DNA of 48,147 nt from Kiritimatiellia bacterium (lineage in GTDB: Bacteria; Verrucomicrobiota; Kiritimatiellia; RFP12; UBA1067), in NCBI GenBank assembly GCA_017520845.1, contig JAFXEU010000054.1, forward strand, positions 1 to 48,147. Reading direction: 5' to 3'. The translations under genes were made by a program, and so were the position numbers. A model generated the notes under the pieces. The model was not told the origin of the DNA. It searched no databases and was given only the letters and a program-made list of their open reading frames with translations. Shown here piece after piece: positions 25,273 through 32,606 of the stretch (position 1 is its first letter; the number at the start of each line of letters is the position of its first letter).

Positions 25273-26621
25273 ACGCCGCCGGAGTTCCGGCCGAGGCCCC
25301 TGCGGGCGCGGTGCGCTTTTCGCAGGATGTGCCTGTTCTCGGCGACTACGATGTCTGCGTCGTCGGCGCGGGGCCTGGCGGCGTCGGCGCGGCGGTCGCC
25401 GCTGCGCGCGCGGGCAAGCGGACGATTCTCGTGGAGCACTACGGCTACCCGGGCGGCGTCGGCACAAACTGCAACACGCCCGCGTTCTTCTACGATCCCT
25501 ACAAGGGCGTCCAGTACCTTCGCGGCATCGCGGACGAGTTCATTCGCCGCCTCGCGAAGCGCGGCGCGGCGTGGTATTCGACGAACGACGAGCGCTACCA
25601 GCCCGACTACACCCGACCGATCGGCGACGGGCCGATCCTCGGGCGAGTCCGCTCGCGGATTGAGGATATGCGCGTCGCCTACCACGACTTTCTGGACGAC
25701 GTGGGCGTGGAGAAGCTCTTCTACACCCACCTGACCGGCGTCGTCCGCGACGGCGACCGCGTCACCGCCGCTATCGTCGACTGTTTGGAGGGGCCGCGCG
25801 CGATACGCGCCAAGGTCTTCATCGACGCGACCGGCGCGGCGCATCTCGTTCACCGCGCCGGCGGAAAGACGCGCCTCGCGCCGCCCGATAAGACGATGCA
25901 CAAGTCGATCTGGGCGACGCTCTCGCCCGGGCCGCACGACACGCCCGAGGTGTACAGGGAAAACTGGAGCACCTACCGCAGGCTCTACGGCGAACACCGC
26001 GAGCGTCTTCCCGAAAACATCTGGACGTCTCTAGCGATAGGACTGTGCAGCGGATATGTCAACGGCAACAGCTGCGACTCCAGGGACATGACGCGGATGG
26101 ACGCCGAGATGAGGAGGCGCAACTTCGAGCTTCTCGCCTGCTACAAGCGCGAGCTCAAGGGCTTCGACGACGCCTACATCGTGTCGGCGATACACCAGGT
26201 CGGGTCGCGTTCGGGCCGCCACATCATCGGCCGAGCGACAGTCGACAGGCGGCTTGTGACGACTGCGGCCATGCCGGACGATCCCGTGATGCCGTTCGTC
26301 CGTCAGTGGGGCGAGCACGCGGCAAGCATGAAGCGTGGCTTCGGGGGCGAGATTCACGGGCAGCTCGACGGGCTTGGTGCCGTGCCCTACGGGGCGCTGG
26401 TGCCGGTCGACTTCTCGAATGTCCTCGCCTGCGGGCTCTGCATCTCCGTGGAAGAAGACTACGTCAAGACCATCCGCATGATGCCGAGCTGCCTCGTGTC
26501 CGGGCAGGTGGCGGGCACTGCCGCGGCGCTTGCGCTCGACGCAGCCAAGGGCGACGTCGGCGCAGTGCCCTATGCCGGGCTGCGCAAGCGTCTCGAGGAC
26601 CAGAATCACTTTTTCGCCTGA
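25197..26621 (+). CDS. Tat-exported FAD-dependent oxidoreductase (FAD_oxidored family)
   Basis: 474 aa. AAAGGAGAG precedes the ATG at 25197. The N terminus KRRNFIRLGGMLAIAGGGAAV is, apart from its first residue, a twin-arginine signal (RRxFI followed by a hydrophobic stretch), meaning export in folded form with bound cofactor. At 55-62 is VVGAGPGG, then VEHYGYPGGVGTN, the dinucleotide-binding and second FAD contact of the PF12831-type family often found beside carbohydrate genes in PVC bacteria. The C-terminal part closes the FAD fold (ACGLCISVEEDY, PSCLVSGQVAGTAAALA). A role in oxidising a sugar or sugar acid is inferred from context. The promoter is copy 4 of the C/G element. Confidence 0.8.
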   Translation: MNIKRRNFIRLGGMLAIAGGGAAVADAAGVPAEAPAGAVRFSQDVPVLGDYDVCVVGAGPGGVGAAVAAARAGKRTILVEHYGYPGGVGTNCNTPAFFYDPYKGVQYLRGIADEFIRRLAKRGAAWYSTNDERYQPDYTRPIGDGPILGRVRSRIEDMRVAYHDFLDDVGVEKLFYTHLTGVVRDGDRVTAAIVDCLEGPRAIRAKVFIDATGAAHLVHRAGGKTRLAPPDKTMHKSIWATLSPGPHDTPEVYRENWSTYRRLYGEHRERLPENIWTSLAIGLCSGYVNGNSCDSRDMTRMDAEMRRRNFELLACYKRELKGFDDAYIVSAIHQVGSRSGRHIIGRATVDRRLVTTAAMPDDPVMPFVRQWGEHAASMKRGFGGEIHGQLDGLGAVPYGALVPVDFSNVLACGLCISVEEDYVKTIRMMPSCLVSGQVAGTAAALALDAAKGDVGAVPYAGLRKRLEDQNHFFA

Positions 26622-26660
26622 TGAGGCAGCATGTTTTCAGCATAATTCTCTCGGGGCGCT

Positions 26661-26709
26661 CCCTGATTAAGGGGTGAAATTCGTGGGGGACAGACCCCGC
26701 GAAACGCGG
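26661..26709. repeat. Degenerate C/G element followed by REP-like double hairpin
   Basis: CCCTGATTAAGGGG (26661-26674) resembles the C-run/G-run element but has no -10 behind it. Directly after it are G5-ACAGA-C4 (26685-26698) and CCGCG-AAA-CGCGG (26697-26709), two small hairpins in REP style. It lies just after the flavoprotein gene and may also end its transcript. Confidence 0.45.
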
Positions 26710-26736
26710 CACGGCGAACTACCTCGCGGCAGACGT

Positions 26737-27042
26737 GCGTCCGGCGGCGCGGGGATGGCGGCTGACGCCGCGAGGATGTTCCGGCAGCCGTAATATGTCC
26801 TCTTACACCTTCGATGCCACGCAACGCGCAAGTTCGCCGGTGGCTGCACCGTGCCGGTAAAGTAGCCCCCCCCCCCCCTAATTTGAGGGGGGTTGCGCTT
26901 TTGGCCAAAAGTGGTAAAATGCTGCCAATCAATCGGCGAGAAATAGTACTGCACAAAGGAGAGCGCATGAACATCAAGAGACGTGACTTTATCAGGCCCG
27001 GCGGGATGCTGGCCATCGCGGGCGGCGGCGCAGCGGTTGCGG
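26737..27042 (+). repeat. Segmental duplication, copy B (306 bp)
   Basis: It matches 24973-25272 with six substitutions, four extra C (C13 for C9), one extra G and one extra T. It ends inside the Tat signal region of the next gene, where the sequence becomes unrelated to copy A. Confidence 0.9.
26866..26920 (+). promoter_or_regulatory. C-run/G-run promoter element (copy 5, C13) with extended -10
   Basis: C13 (26866-26878), TAATTTGA, G6 (26887-26892); 22 bp later is TGGTAAAAT (TAAAAT 26915-26920). It was acquired through the duplication; the CTTTTGGCCAAAAG palindrome is kept. Confidence 0.6.
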
Positions 27043-28625
27043 TGCTTGCTGTTTGCGCGGCGTTCGGCGCTAATGCCTCTTTTGACGCGGACTACCTGCG
27101 CCCCGTGCGACCAATCGGCGTCGACGGACAGCCGGCGTGGAACGGACGGTCGATATTTTTCATGTATCCGCCGACATTTGGATTCGAGCGACGCGATGGC
27201 GCCGCGTCATATCGCTTCACGGTGAAGGACGAGACCGGCGTCGAGCGGACGTTCGAGGGGCGTTCGCCGAATGATTCCCTCGCGCCGATCTGGGGGGAGC
27301 TTCCGCTTTCTGGCTGGATGGACCTCAGCTGCGAGGCGCTGGACGCGAATGGCGTCGTCATCACGAACGTCGGCGAGCGCAGCTTCTGGAAGCAGGCGCC
27401 TTTCGTTCCGGGGTCGTATCCCGCCGCTAAGCGTTCGCCCGATGAGACGTCGAAGCTGATTGCGCGCTACGTGATGAACCTGCCGATAGTGCAGGCGAAC
27501 TATCTGAGCGGGAAGCCCATTCCAAAGGAGATGGTGAACCCCGGCAACCAGGTGTTCATCGCCTATCCCTCGAAGATGGGCGCGGCGGTCGTCTCCGCGA
27601 TGGCCAAGCTCGCCGTCGGCGAGACCGACGAGGCGAAGGCCGCGCGTCGGCTGGCCGAAGGCGCTGTCCGCAAGCTCATGGCGGTCACCGAGCCGGAGGG
27701 GTGTCCGCTCGCCGGTTTCCCGCGGACCTACGAGGCGCATCCCGGGCTTTCCAACCACCCGGCGAAGATGATCCGCGAGAATATCGGCAAGATAATGCTC
27801 GTCTACCCCCGCGCCGTCGCGAACGCATATCTCGACCTATACGAGGTGACGAAGGCGCCGGAACTCAAGGCGGCGGCGGTGCGTATCGCCGACCTCTATC
27901 TGAAGTTGCAGGGCGATGATGGCACTTGGCCGCTCAACGTGTGGCTGAAGGACGGCCAGCCGGTCGAGAAGAACCGGCTCGTGCCGGTGCGCATGCTCGG
28001 CTTCCTCGAACGGATGTACGCAGTGACCGGCGATGCCAAGTATCGCGCCGCGGCGGATCGCGCCTTCGCCTATATCGAGAAGGGCCCGCTTACGACGTGG
28101 AACTGGGAAGGGCAGTTCGAGGACGTCACCCCGTCCGAGCCCTACCGGAATCTCACGAAGCACGACGCCTGCGACACGGCGATGTATCTTGTCCGTCGCT
28201 TCCCGTCCGACCCGCGCCGTCTTGCGCAGGCGCGCGAGCTGGTGCGCTTTGCCGAGGACCAGTTCGTCTGCTGGGAGAGGCCGATGCACGGCAAGAAGGA
28301 CCCTCGCTGCAAGATGGGTACGTGGGGGTGCGAATCATGGCGCTGCCCCGCCGTGCTTGAGCAGTACAACTGCTATGTGCCGATCGACGCCTCGGCGGCG
28401 AAGCTTATCCGCACCTGGCTTGCGATGTATCGTGCGACGAAGAATCCGCTGGACCTCGCGCGTGCCCGAGCCCTCGGCGACGCGATCATTCGCGAGACGC
28501 ACGACGACGGGTATCTGCCGACATTTTGGATGAACACCCGCGAAGACTGGCCGAACTGCATGCTGGCCTCGGCCACAGCCCTCGCCGAACTTGCCGAGAT
28601 CGGCGGCGAGTGCCCCCCTGATTAA
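26967..28625 (+). CDS. Exported alpha/alpha-barrel protein with borrowed Tat signal
   Basis: 552 aa. The first 25 residues (KRRDFIRPGGMLAIAGGGAAV and flanks) are nearly identical to those of the flavoprotein because the gene start lies in the duplicated segment. Then follow VLAVCAAFGANASFDADY, which looks like the tail of an original Sec signal peptide. A beta-sandwich-like region (about 40-145) precedes a helical toroid with repeated motifs (NVWLKDGQPVEKNRLVPVRM, AAADRAFAYIEKG, GDAIIRETHDDGYLPTFW), typical of (alpha/alpha)6 six-hairpin enzymes such as polysaccharide lyases and unsaturated uronyl hydrolases. No family can be named. L-to-P and N-to-D changes lie in the copied signal. The end of the gene reads through C6-TGATTAA, a broken C/G element. 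Confidence 0.65.
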   Translation: MNIKRRDFIRPGGMLAIAGGGAAVAVLAVCAAFGANASFDADYLRPVRPIGVDGQPAWNGRSIFFMYPPTFGFERRDGAASYRFTVKDETGVERTFEGRSPNDSLAPIWGELPLSGWMDLSCEALDANGVVITNVGERSFWKQAPFVPGSYPAAKRSPDETSKLIARYVMNLPIVQANYLSGKPIPKEMVNPGNQVFIAYPSKMGAAVVSAMAKLAVGETDEAKAARRLAEGAVRKLMAVTEPEGCPLAGFPRTYEAHPGLSNHPAKMIRENIGKIMLVYPRAVANAYLDLYEVTKAPELKAAAVRIADLYLKLQGDDGTWPLNVWLKDGQPVEKNRLVPVRMLGFLERMYAVTGDAKYRAAADRAFAYIEKGPLTTWNWEGQFEDVTPSEPYRNLTKHDACDTAMYLVRRFPSDPRRLAQARELVRFAEDQFVCWERPMHGKKDPRCKMGTWGCESWRCPAVLEQYNCYVPIDASAAKLIRTWLAMYRATKNPLDLARARALGDAIIRETHDDGYLPTFWMNTREDWPNCMLASATALAELAEIGGECPPD

Positions 28626-28700
28626 CGATGAGGAAAGTCCCGATGTCGGCCTGTCGCCAGACGGCGCGGACGATAGGGTATAATGTCAATCAGGGTTTGG

Positions 28701-28715
28701 CGGGATCTGTCCCCG
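28701..28715. repeat. REP-like GGG-TCTG-CCC palindrome
   Basis: CGGGATCTGTCCCCG, an imperfect hairpin of the same type as at 22348 and 26685. Confidence 0.35.
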
Positions 28716-28766
28716 AATGCTCGCGTCCGCAAGTTTGCAGGTGGCCGCGCAGTGCCGGTGAAGTAG

Positions 28767-28814
28767 CCCCCCTAATTTGACGGGGTGGAACATGTGTTCG
28801 CCGTTTGATACAAT
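28767..28814 (+). promoter_or_regulatory. C-run/G-run promoter element (copy 6) with extended -10, leaderless
   Basis: C6 (28767-28772), TAATTTGAC, G4 (28782-28785); 23 bp later TTTGATACAAT (TACAAT 28809-28814), then 6 nt and ATG. About 40 bp upstream of the C-run match the upstream flank of copies 4 and 5 (GGCCGCGCAGTGCCGGT). Confidence 0.6.
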
Positions 28815-28820
28815 GACGGC

Positions 28821-30185
28821 ATGAATAAAGCATCATTAGTCGGCGCGGCCGTTGCCGCCGTCATGGCGTTGGAATCTATCGCGGCGGAACCCGCCGGCAG
28901 CGGGCTGGAGACGGCGAAGTGGCAGGCGGCCATTGACGCGGCGAGCGCGGCGGGCGGCGGAACGGTGGCGGTTCCCGCGGGCGACCATCCCACGGGCATG
29001 CTGCTTCTCAAGTCAAACGTCGAGCTGCGGCTTGAGAAGGGGGCCCGTCTCGTCGCTTCCGGGGATCCTGCGGACTACGCGTTGCAGCCCAAGTCCGGCG
29101 AGTCGATGCCGCGCGCGGTTGTGGCGGCGGTTTGCGCGACGAATATCGCGGTGACAGGCGAAGGCGAGATATTCGGCAACGCCTGGGCCTACGACTATTC
29201 GCGCAACGATCAGCCAAAGCCGATGGGACTTTGCTTCCGAAAGTGCCGCAAGGTGCGCTTGGAGGGCTTTACCCTGCGCGATGCGGCGGCGTGGGGCATA
29301 AACGTCTTTCAGTGTGAAGACATGGTCGCCCGCCGCGTGAAGATCGATTCCAACGCCGGAGTCTGCACGGACGGCTTCGACATCGAGGGCAGGAACATTG
29401 TCATTGAGGACTGCGACGTGGATTCCGGCGACGATGCGTATTGCATAAAATCCCACGATGTCGGCTATGTTGTCGAGAACGTCGTGGTGCGCGGATGCAC
29501 CGCCCGTTCGCACTGCAATGCGTTCAAGATCGGTACCGCAACTCACGGCATTGTGCGCAATGTCTCTTTCGTCAACTGCCGCGCCTTTGCCTCCCGCCGC
29601 GTCTATCGCGACCTCGCGCCGATGCCGAAAGATCTGCTGAATTGGAAGCCGATCGAAGGCGCGCCGTGGTATCACTGCGGTCCCGGGTTCGGCTGCATAA
29701 ACGTGGAGTGCGTGGACGGGGGTCTCGTCGAGAATATCGTCGCCGACGACATCGAGGTGGAGGGCTTTCAGACGCCGATTTTCGTCCGCGGCGGAGACAG
29801 GCACGGCTTCAACGACGGACACGACGACACCCGCCAGGGCCGCTGGTTCGCGCTTCGCAATGTCGTCGTCTCCAATGTTCGCGGAAGGGCGGACGGACGT
29901 ACGCCGTCCACCATAACAGGCGCAGGCAAGTGCCGCCCCTGCAATATCGTCCTCAAGAACATCGATCTCGAGATTCCCGGCGAGGGCAAAAACGACAAGC
30001 CGTATTCGTGGCCCGGCGAGGACAAGGCGGGCGCGTATCCTCAGACGAACATGTTCGACCCCTACCATCTGCCGGCGTACGGGCTTTTCGTCGACAAGGC
30101 CGACGGCGTCAGGATGGAGAACGTGAAGTTTCGGCTTCGCGGCGGCACGACCGATTCACGGCCCGCGATAGAATTGATACAGTAG
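28821..30185 (+). CDS. GH28-family (polygalacturonase-like) glycoside hydrolase, exported
   Basis: 454 aa, signal peptide about 1-22. It is a right-handed beta-helix with the GH28 active-site order: CTDG (D184, replacing NTD), DSGDDA (D204 and D205), and SHCNAFKIGT (H231), where canonical enzymes have GHG and RIK. The ladder IVIEDCDVDSGDDAYCIKS is typical of bacterial GH28. The Asn-to-Cys change in the first motif and the altered GHG suggest a specificity other than plain homogalacturonan, such as rhamnogalacturonan or another uronide. It is a single gene under promoter copy 6; there is no ribosome binding site, and the ATG lies 6 nt after the -10, so the mRNA is probably leaderless. Confidence 0.82.
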   Translation: MNKASLVGAAVAAVMALESIAAEPAGSGLETAKWQAAIDAASAAGGGTVAVPAGDHPTGMLLLKSNVELRLEKGARLVASGDPADYALQPKSGESMPRAVVAAVCATNIAVTGEGEIFGNAWAYDYSRNDQPKPMGLCFRKCRKVRLEGFTLRDAAAWGINVFQCEDMVARRVKIDSNAGVCTDGFDIEGRNIVIEDCDVDSGDDAYCIKSHDVGYVVENVVVRGCTARSHCNAFKIGTATHGIVRNVSFVNCRAFASRRVYRDLAPMPKDLLNWKPIEGAPWYHCGPGFGCINVECVDGGLVENIVADDIEVEGFQTPIFVRGGDRHGFNDGHDDTRQGRWFALRNVVVSNVRGRADGRTPSTITGAGKCRPCNIVLKNIDLEIPGEGKNDKPYSWPGEDKAGAYPQTNMFDPYHLPAYGLFVDKADGVRMENVKFRLRGGTTDSRPAIELIQ

Positions 30186-30209
30186 CCGAGTTTTTGGATA
30201 ATGTCCGCA

Positions 30210-30230
30210 GAAAAAGTGGGATAAGGGTGA
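30210..30230. repeat. Solitary end of the MITE-like element
   Basis: It matches the right end at 17337-17357 with one change (GTGGG for GCGGG). No partner end is seen within 300 bp. Confidence 0.5.
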
Positions 30231-30244
30231 AGGCAGGGATTAAG

Positions 30245-30274
30245 TTGACTATTTATCCGAGAATTGGGTATACT
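30245..30274 (+). promoter_or_regulatory. Promoter of the SGNH hydrolase gene
   Basis: TTGACT (30245-30250), 18-bp spacer, TATACT (30269-30274). It has a conventional -35 and lacks the TGN extension. Confidence 0.65.
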
Positions 30275-30365
30275 GTTTTCCCGTTTTCCGGCGGCCGTAT
30301 TTATAATCACGCAGGTTGTAGGTTGACGCCGTCGGAAGGAATGTTAAAAAATAAGGAAATTAAAA

Positions 30366-31190
30366 ATGAAAAAATTAATGGCGGTCTGCTGTGCGATGTT
30401 TGTCTCAATTGCGCTTAACGCGCAGGTTATCATTAAAAACGGTGATGCTGTCGCCTTTATGGGTGACTCAATCACGCAACAGGGCAACGGCTCCTCGGCG
30501 GGTTACGTAAATCTTGTTATGAAAGGTCTTGAGGTCGCCGGAGTAAAGGCAAAAAAGATTCCCGCTGGAGTTTCGGGCAACAAGTCCAACAACATGCTCG
30601 ACCGTCTCGACCGCGCCGTGATCGCCAAAAAGCCGCAGTGGATGACTTTTTCGTGCGGCGTCAATGACGTCTGGCACGGAGAGAAGGGTATCCCGCTTGA
30701 AAAATACAAGGAAAACGTGACGAAGATTTTCGATAAGTGCGCCGCCGCGGGCGTCAAGGTGATTGTTCTTACCGCGACGATGATCGGCGAAGATCCCGCC
30801 AATCCCAACAACAGGAAGCTCGCCGCCTACAATGAATGGCTTCGTGCGGAGGCCAAGAAGCGCAATCTCCCTATAGCCGATCTCAACGCCGATATGCAGG
30901 CCATGCTTGCGGAAATCCGCAAGACCGACAAGTCTCGCGGCAACAAGATCACTCGCGACGGCGTGCACATGGCATATAGGGGCAACTGCATGATGGCGTG
31001 GGGCGTTCTGAGGGCGATGGGAGTCGATGAATCTCTTAAAGGCGCGATTTTCGCAGAGTTCGACAAGGCTCCCGGCGCGTATGAGGTTTCAGTCAAGATT
31101 TCGGCCGAAGAGTATGCGAAGATAGTTAAGGAAGCCGCAGCCTCCGAAAAAGGCTTTAAAGAATACGCGCGCGAGAAACTCCTTAAATGA
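30366..31190 (+). CDS. Exported SGNH/GDSL-family hydrolase
   Basis: 274 aa, start preceded by AAGGAAAT; signal peptide 1-20. The SGNH blocks are complete: GDSIT (block I, catalytic Ser near residue 35), AGVSGNKS (block II Gly), GVND (block III Asn) and DGVHMAYRG (block V Asp and His). A helical tail of about 60 residues follows. Such enzymes deacylate carbohydrates or lipids in the periplasm or outside; near GH genes a carbohydrate esterase role is likely but not proved. The nucleotide composition is less GC-rich than the island, and the promoter has a normal -35, so the island appears to end before this gene. Confidence 0.82.
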   Translation: MKKLMAVCCAMFVSIALNAQVIIKNGDAVAFMGDSITQQGNGSSAGYVNLVMKGLEVAGVKAKKIPAGVSGNKSNNMLDRLDRAVIAKKPQWMTFSCGVNDVWHGEKGIPLEKYKENVTKIFDKCAAAGVKVIVLTATMIGEDPANPNNRKLAAYNEWLRAEAKKRNLPIADLNADMQAMLAEIRKTDKSRGNKITRDGVHMAYRGNCMMAWGVLRAMGVDESLKGAIFAEFDKAPGAYEVSVKISAEEYAKIVKEAAASEKGFKEYAREKLLK

Positions 31191-31192
31191 AA

Positions 31193-31222
31193 TTGACTTT
31201 TAGGGTCAAATAAGAGTAAAAT
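31193..31222 (+). promoter_or_regulatory. Promoter of the hom-lysC operon
   Basis: TTGACT (31193-31198), 18-bp spacer, TAAAAT (31217-31222). It begins 3 bp after the stop of the SGNH gene. Confidence 0.65.
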
Positions 31223-31286
31223 ATCCGCTCAATTACGGTCGGGAATGCGGATGTTTCCGGCTAATTTTGCAGAAAGAAGACAGATT

Positions 31287-32585
31287 ATGAAGCAAATCGG
31301 AGTTGGTATCATCGGTTTCGGGACCGTGGGCGCTGGAGTCGCCGACGGTCTTTTGAAGCATCGTGACGTTATGGCCAAGCGCCTTGGCGTTGATATTGTA
31401 TTGAAAAAGATTGCCGATCTCGACATCGTTACGGATCGCGGCGTCAAGATTGAAGAGGGTATTCTCACGACGGACGCCAAGAGCATCGTGAGCGACGAGT
31501 CCGTTCAGATCGTCGTCGAGACGATCGGCGGAACGGGTATCGCCAAGACGCTCGTTCTCGAGGCTCTCAATAACGGCAAGTGCGTCGTCACCGCCAACAA
31601 GAAGCTTCTCGCCGAATACGGCAAAGAGATTTTCGATACAGCCGCGAAGAACAACGTCGACATCTATTTCGGCGCGGCCGTCGGAGGCGGCATCCCGATC
31701 ATCCGCGTCATGCGCGAGGGTCTCGCCGGCAACGACATCGAGACGATTCACGGCATCCTCAACGGAACGTGCAACTATATTCTTACGCGTATGGAGAACG
31801 AGGGTCTTCCCTTTGATACCGTCCTTAAGGACGCTCAGCGTCTCGGTTACGCCGAAGCGAATCCTTCGCTCGACGTCGACGGCTTTGATACGGCCCACAA
31901 GGCGTGCATCCTCGCGACGCTCGCTTTCGGTTTCCAGCCGAAGGTCGACGCTATTCAGGTGAACGGCATTCGCGATCTCGCTGGCGAAGACGTCAAGTAC
32001 GCGGCCGATTTCGGCTACCGCATCAAGCTTCTGGCGAGCGTTTCGCGCCACGGCGACGAGGTCGCGGTTTCCGTAAATCCGACGCTCGTTCCTTTCACGC
32101 ATATGCTTTCGAACGTGAACGACGCGTTTAACGCCGTTATGGTCAAGGGCGACATGAGCGATTACACGATGTACTACGGACGCGGCGCAGGTCGCGCTCC
32201 GACCGCGTCGACGGTCGTCGGCGACATCGGCGATATCGCCCGCAACCTCGCGCACGGCGAAACGCGCTACGAGCGCGGCGCTCCGGACTACGCCGAGGGT
32301 AAGGTTACGCTCCGCGCGGCGGGAGAGATTTCCTCGAAGTTCTACATCCGCTTCCTCGTTGCGGATAAGCCCGGCGCATTCGGAACGATCGCCTCTATCT
32401 TGGGCAAGCATTCCGTTTCGATTTCCGCAGCGTCCCAGAAGGCGGCGGCAGAGGACGGAAAGAACGCCGTTCCGGTCGTCGTTCTCACACATACCGCGAA
32501 GGTTTCGGATCTCGACAACGCTCTCGCGGAAATCAAGGCGAGCGGCGTGATCGCCGATGAACCCGTCGCGCTTCGTATCCTCTAA
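31287..32585 (+). CDS. hom: Homoserine dehydrogenase
   Basis: 432 aa. It reduces aspartate semialdehyde to homoserine with NAD(P)H, the branch point to threonine and methionine. The nucleotide-binding loop IGFGTVGAG is at 8-17; NGTCNYILTRM and the catalytic-domain block YAEANPSLDVDGFDTAHK are intact; an ACT-like regulatory domain occupies about 350-430 (RFLVADKPGAFGTIASILGK), suggesting feedback by threonine. The start at 31287 matches the family N terminus (MKQIGVGIIGFG); an upstream in-frame ATG at 31245 adds 14 unrelated residues. It lies 21 bp before lysC, and asd follows 2.7 kb later, so most of the common aspartate pathway is gathered here. Confidence 0.95.
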   Translation: MKQIGVGIIGFGTVGAGVADGLLKHRDVMAKRLGVDIVLKKIADLDIVTDRGVKIEEGILTTDAKSIVSDESVQIVVETIGGTGIAKTLVLEALNNGKCVVTANKKLLAEYGKEIFDTAAKNNVDIYFGAAVGGGIPIIRVMREGLAGNDIETIHGILNGTCNYILTRMENEGLPFDTVLKDAQRLGYAEANPSLDVDGFDTAHKACILATLAFGFQPKVDAIQVNGIRDLAGEDVKYAADFGYRIKLLASVSRHGDEVAVSVNPTLVPFTHMLSNVNDAFNAVMVKGDMSDYTMYYGRGAGRAPTASTVVGDIGDIARNLAHGETRYERGAPDYAEGKVTLRAAGEISSKFYIRFLVADKPGAFGTIASILGKHSVSISAASQKAAAEDGKNAVPVVVLTHTAKVSDLDNALAEIKASGVIADEPVALRIL

Positions 32586-32606
32586 AATACAACAGTAAGG
32601 TTAAAA

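Noticed and set aside
28626..28660. GATGAGGAAAGTCCC resembles the conserved start of RNase P RNA
   Set aside because: Only this short match is present; the other conserved blocks of RNase P RNA are absent and the rest of the region is a REP-like hairpin and a promoter element.
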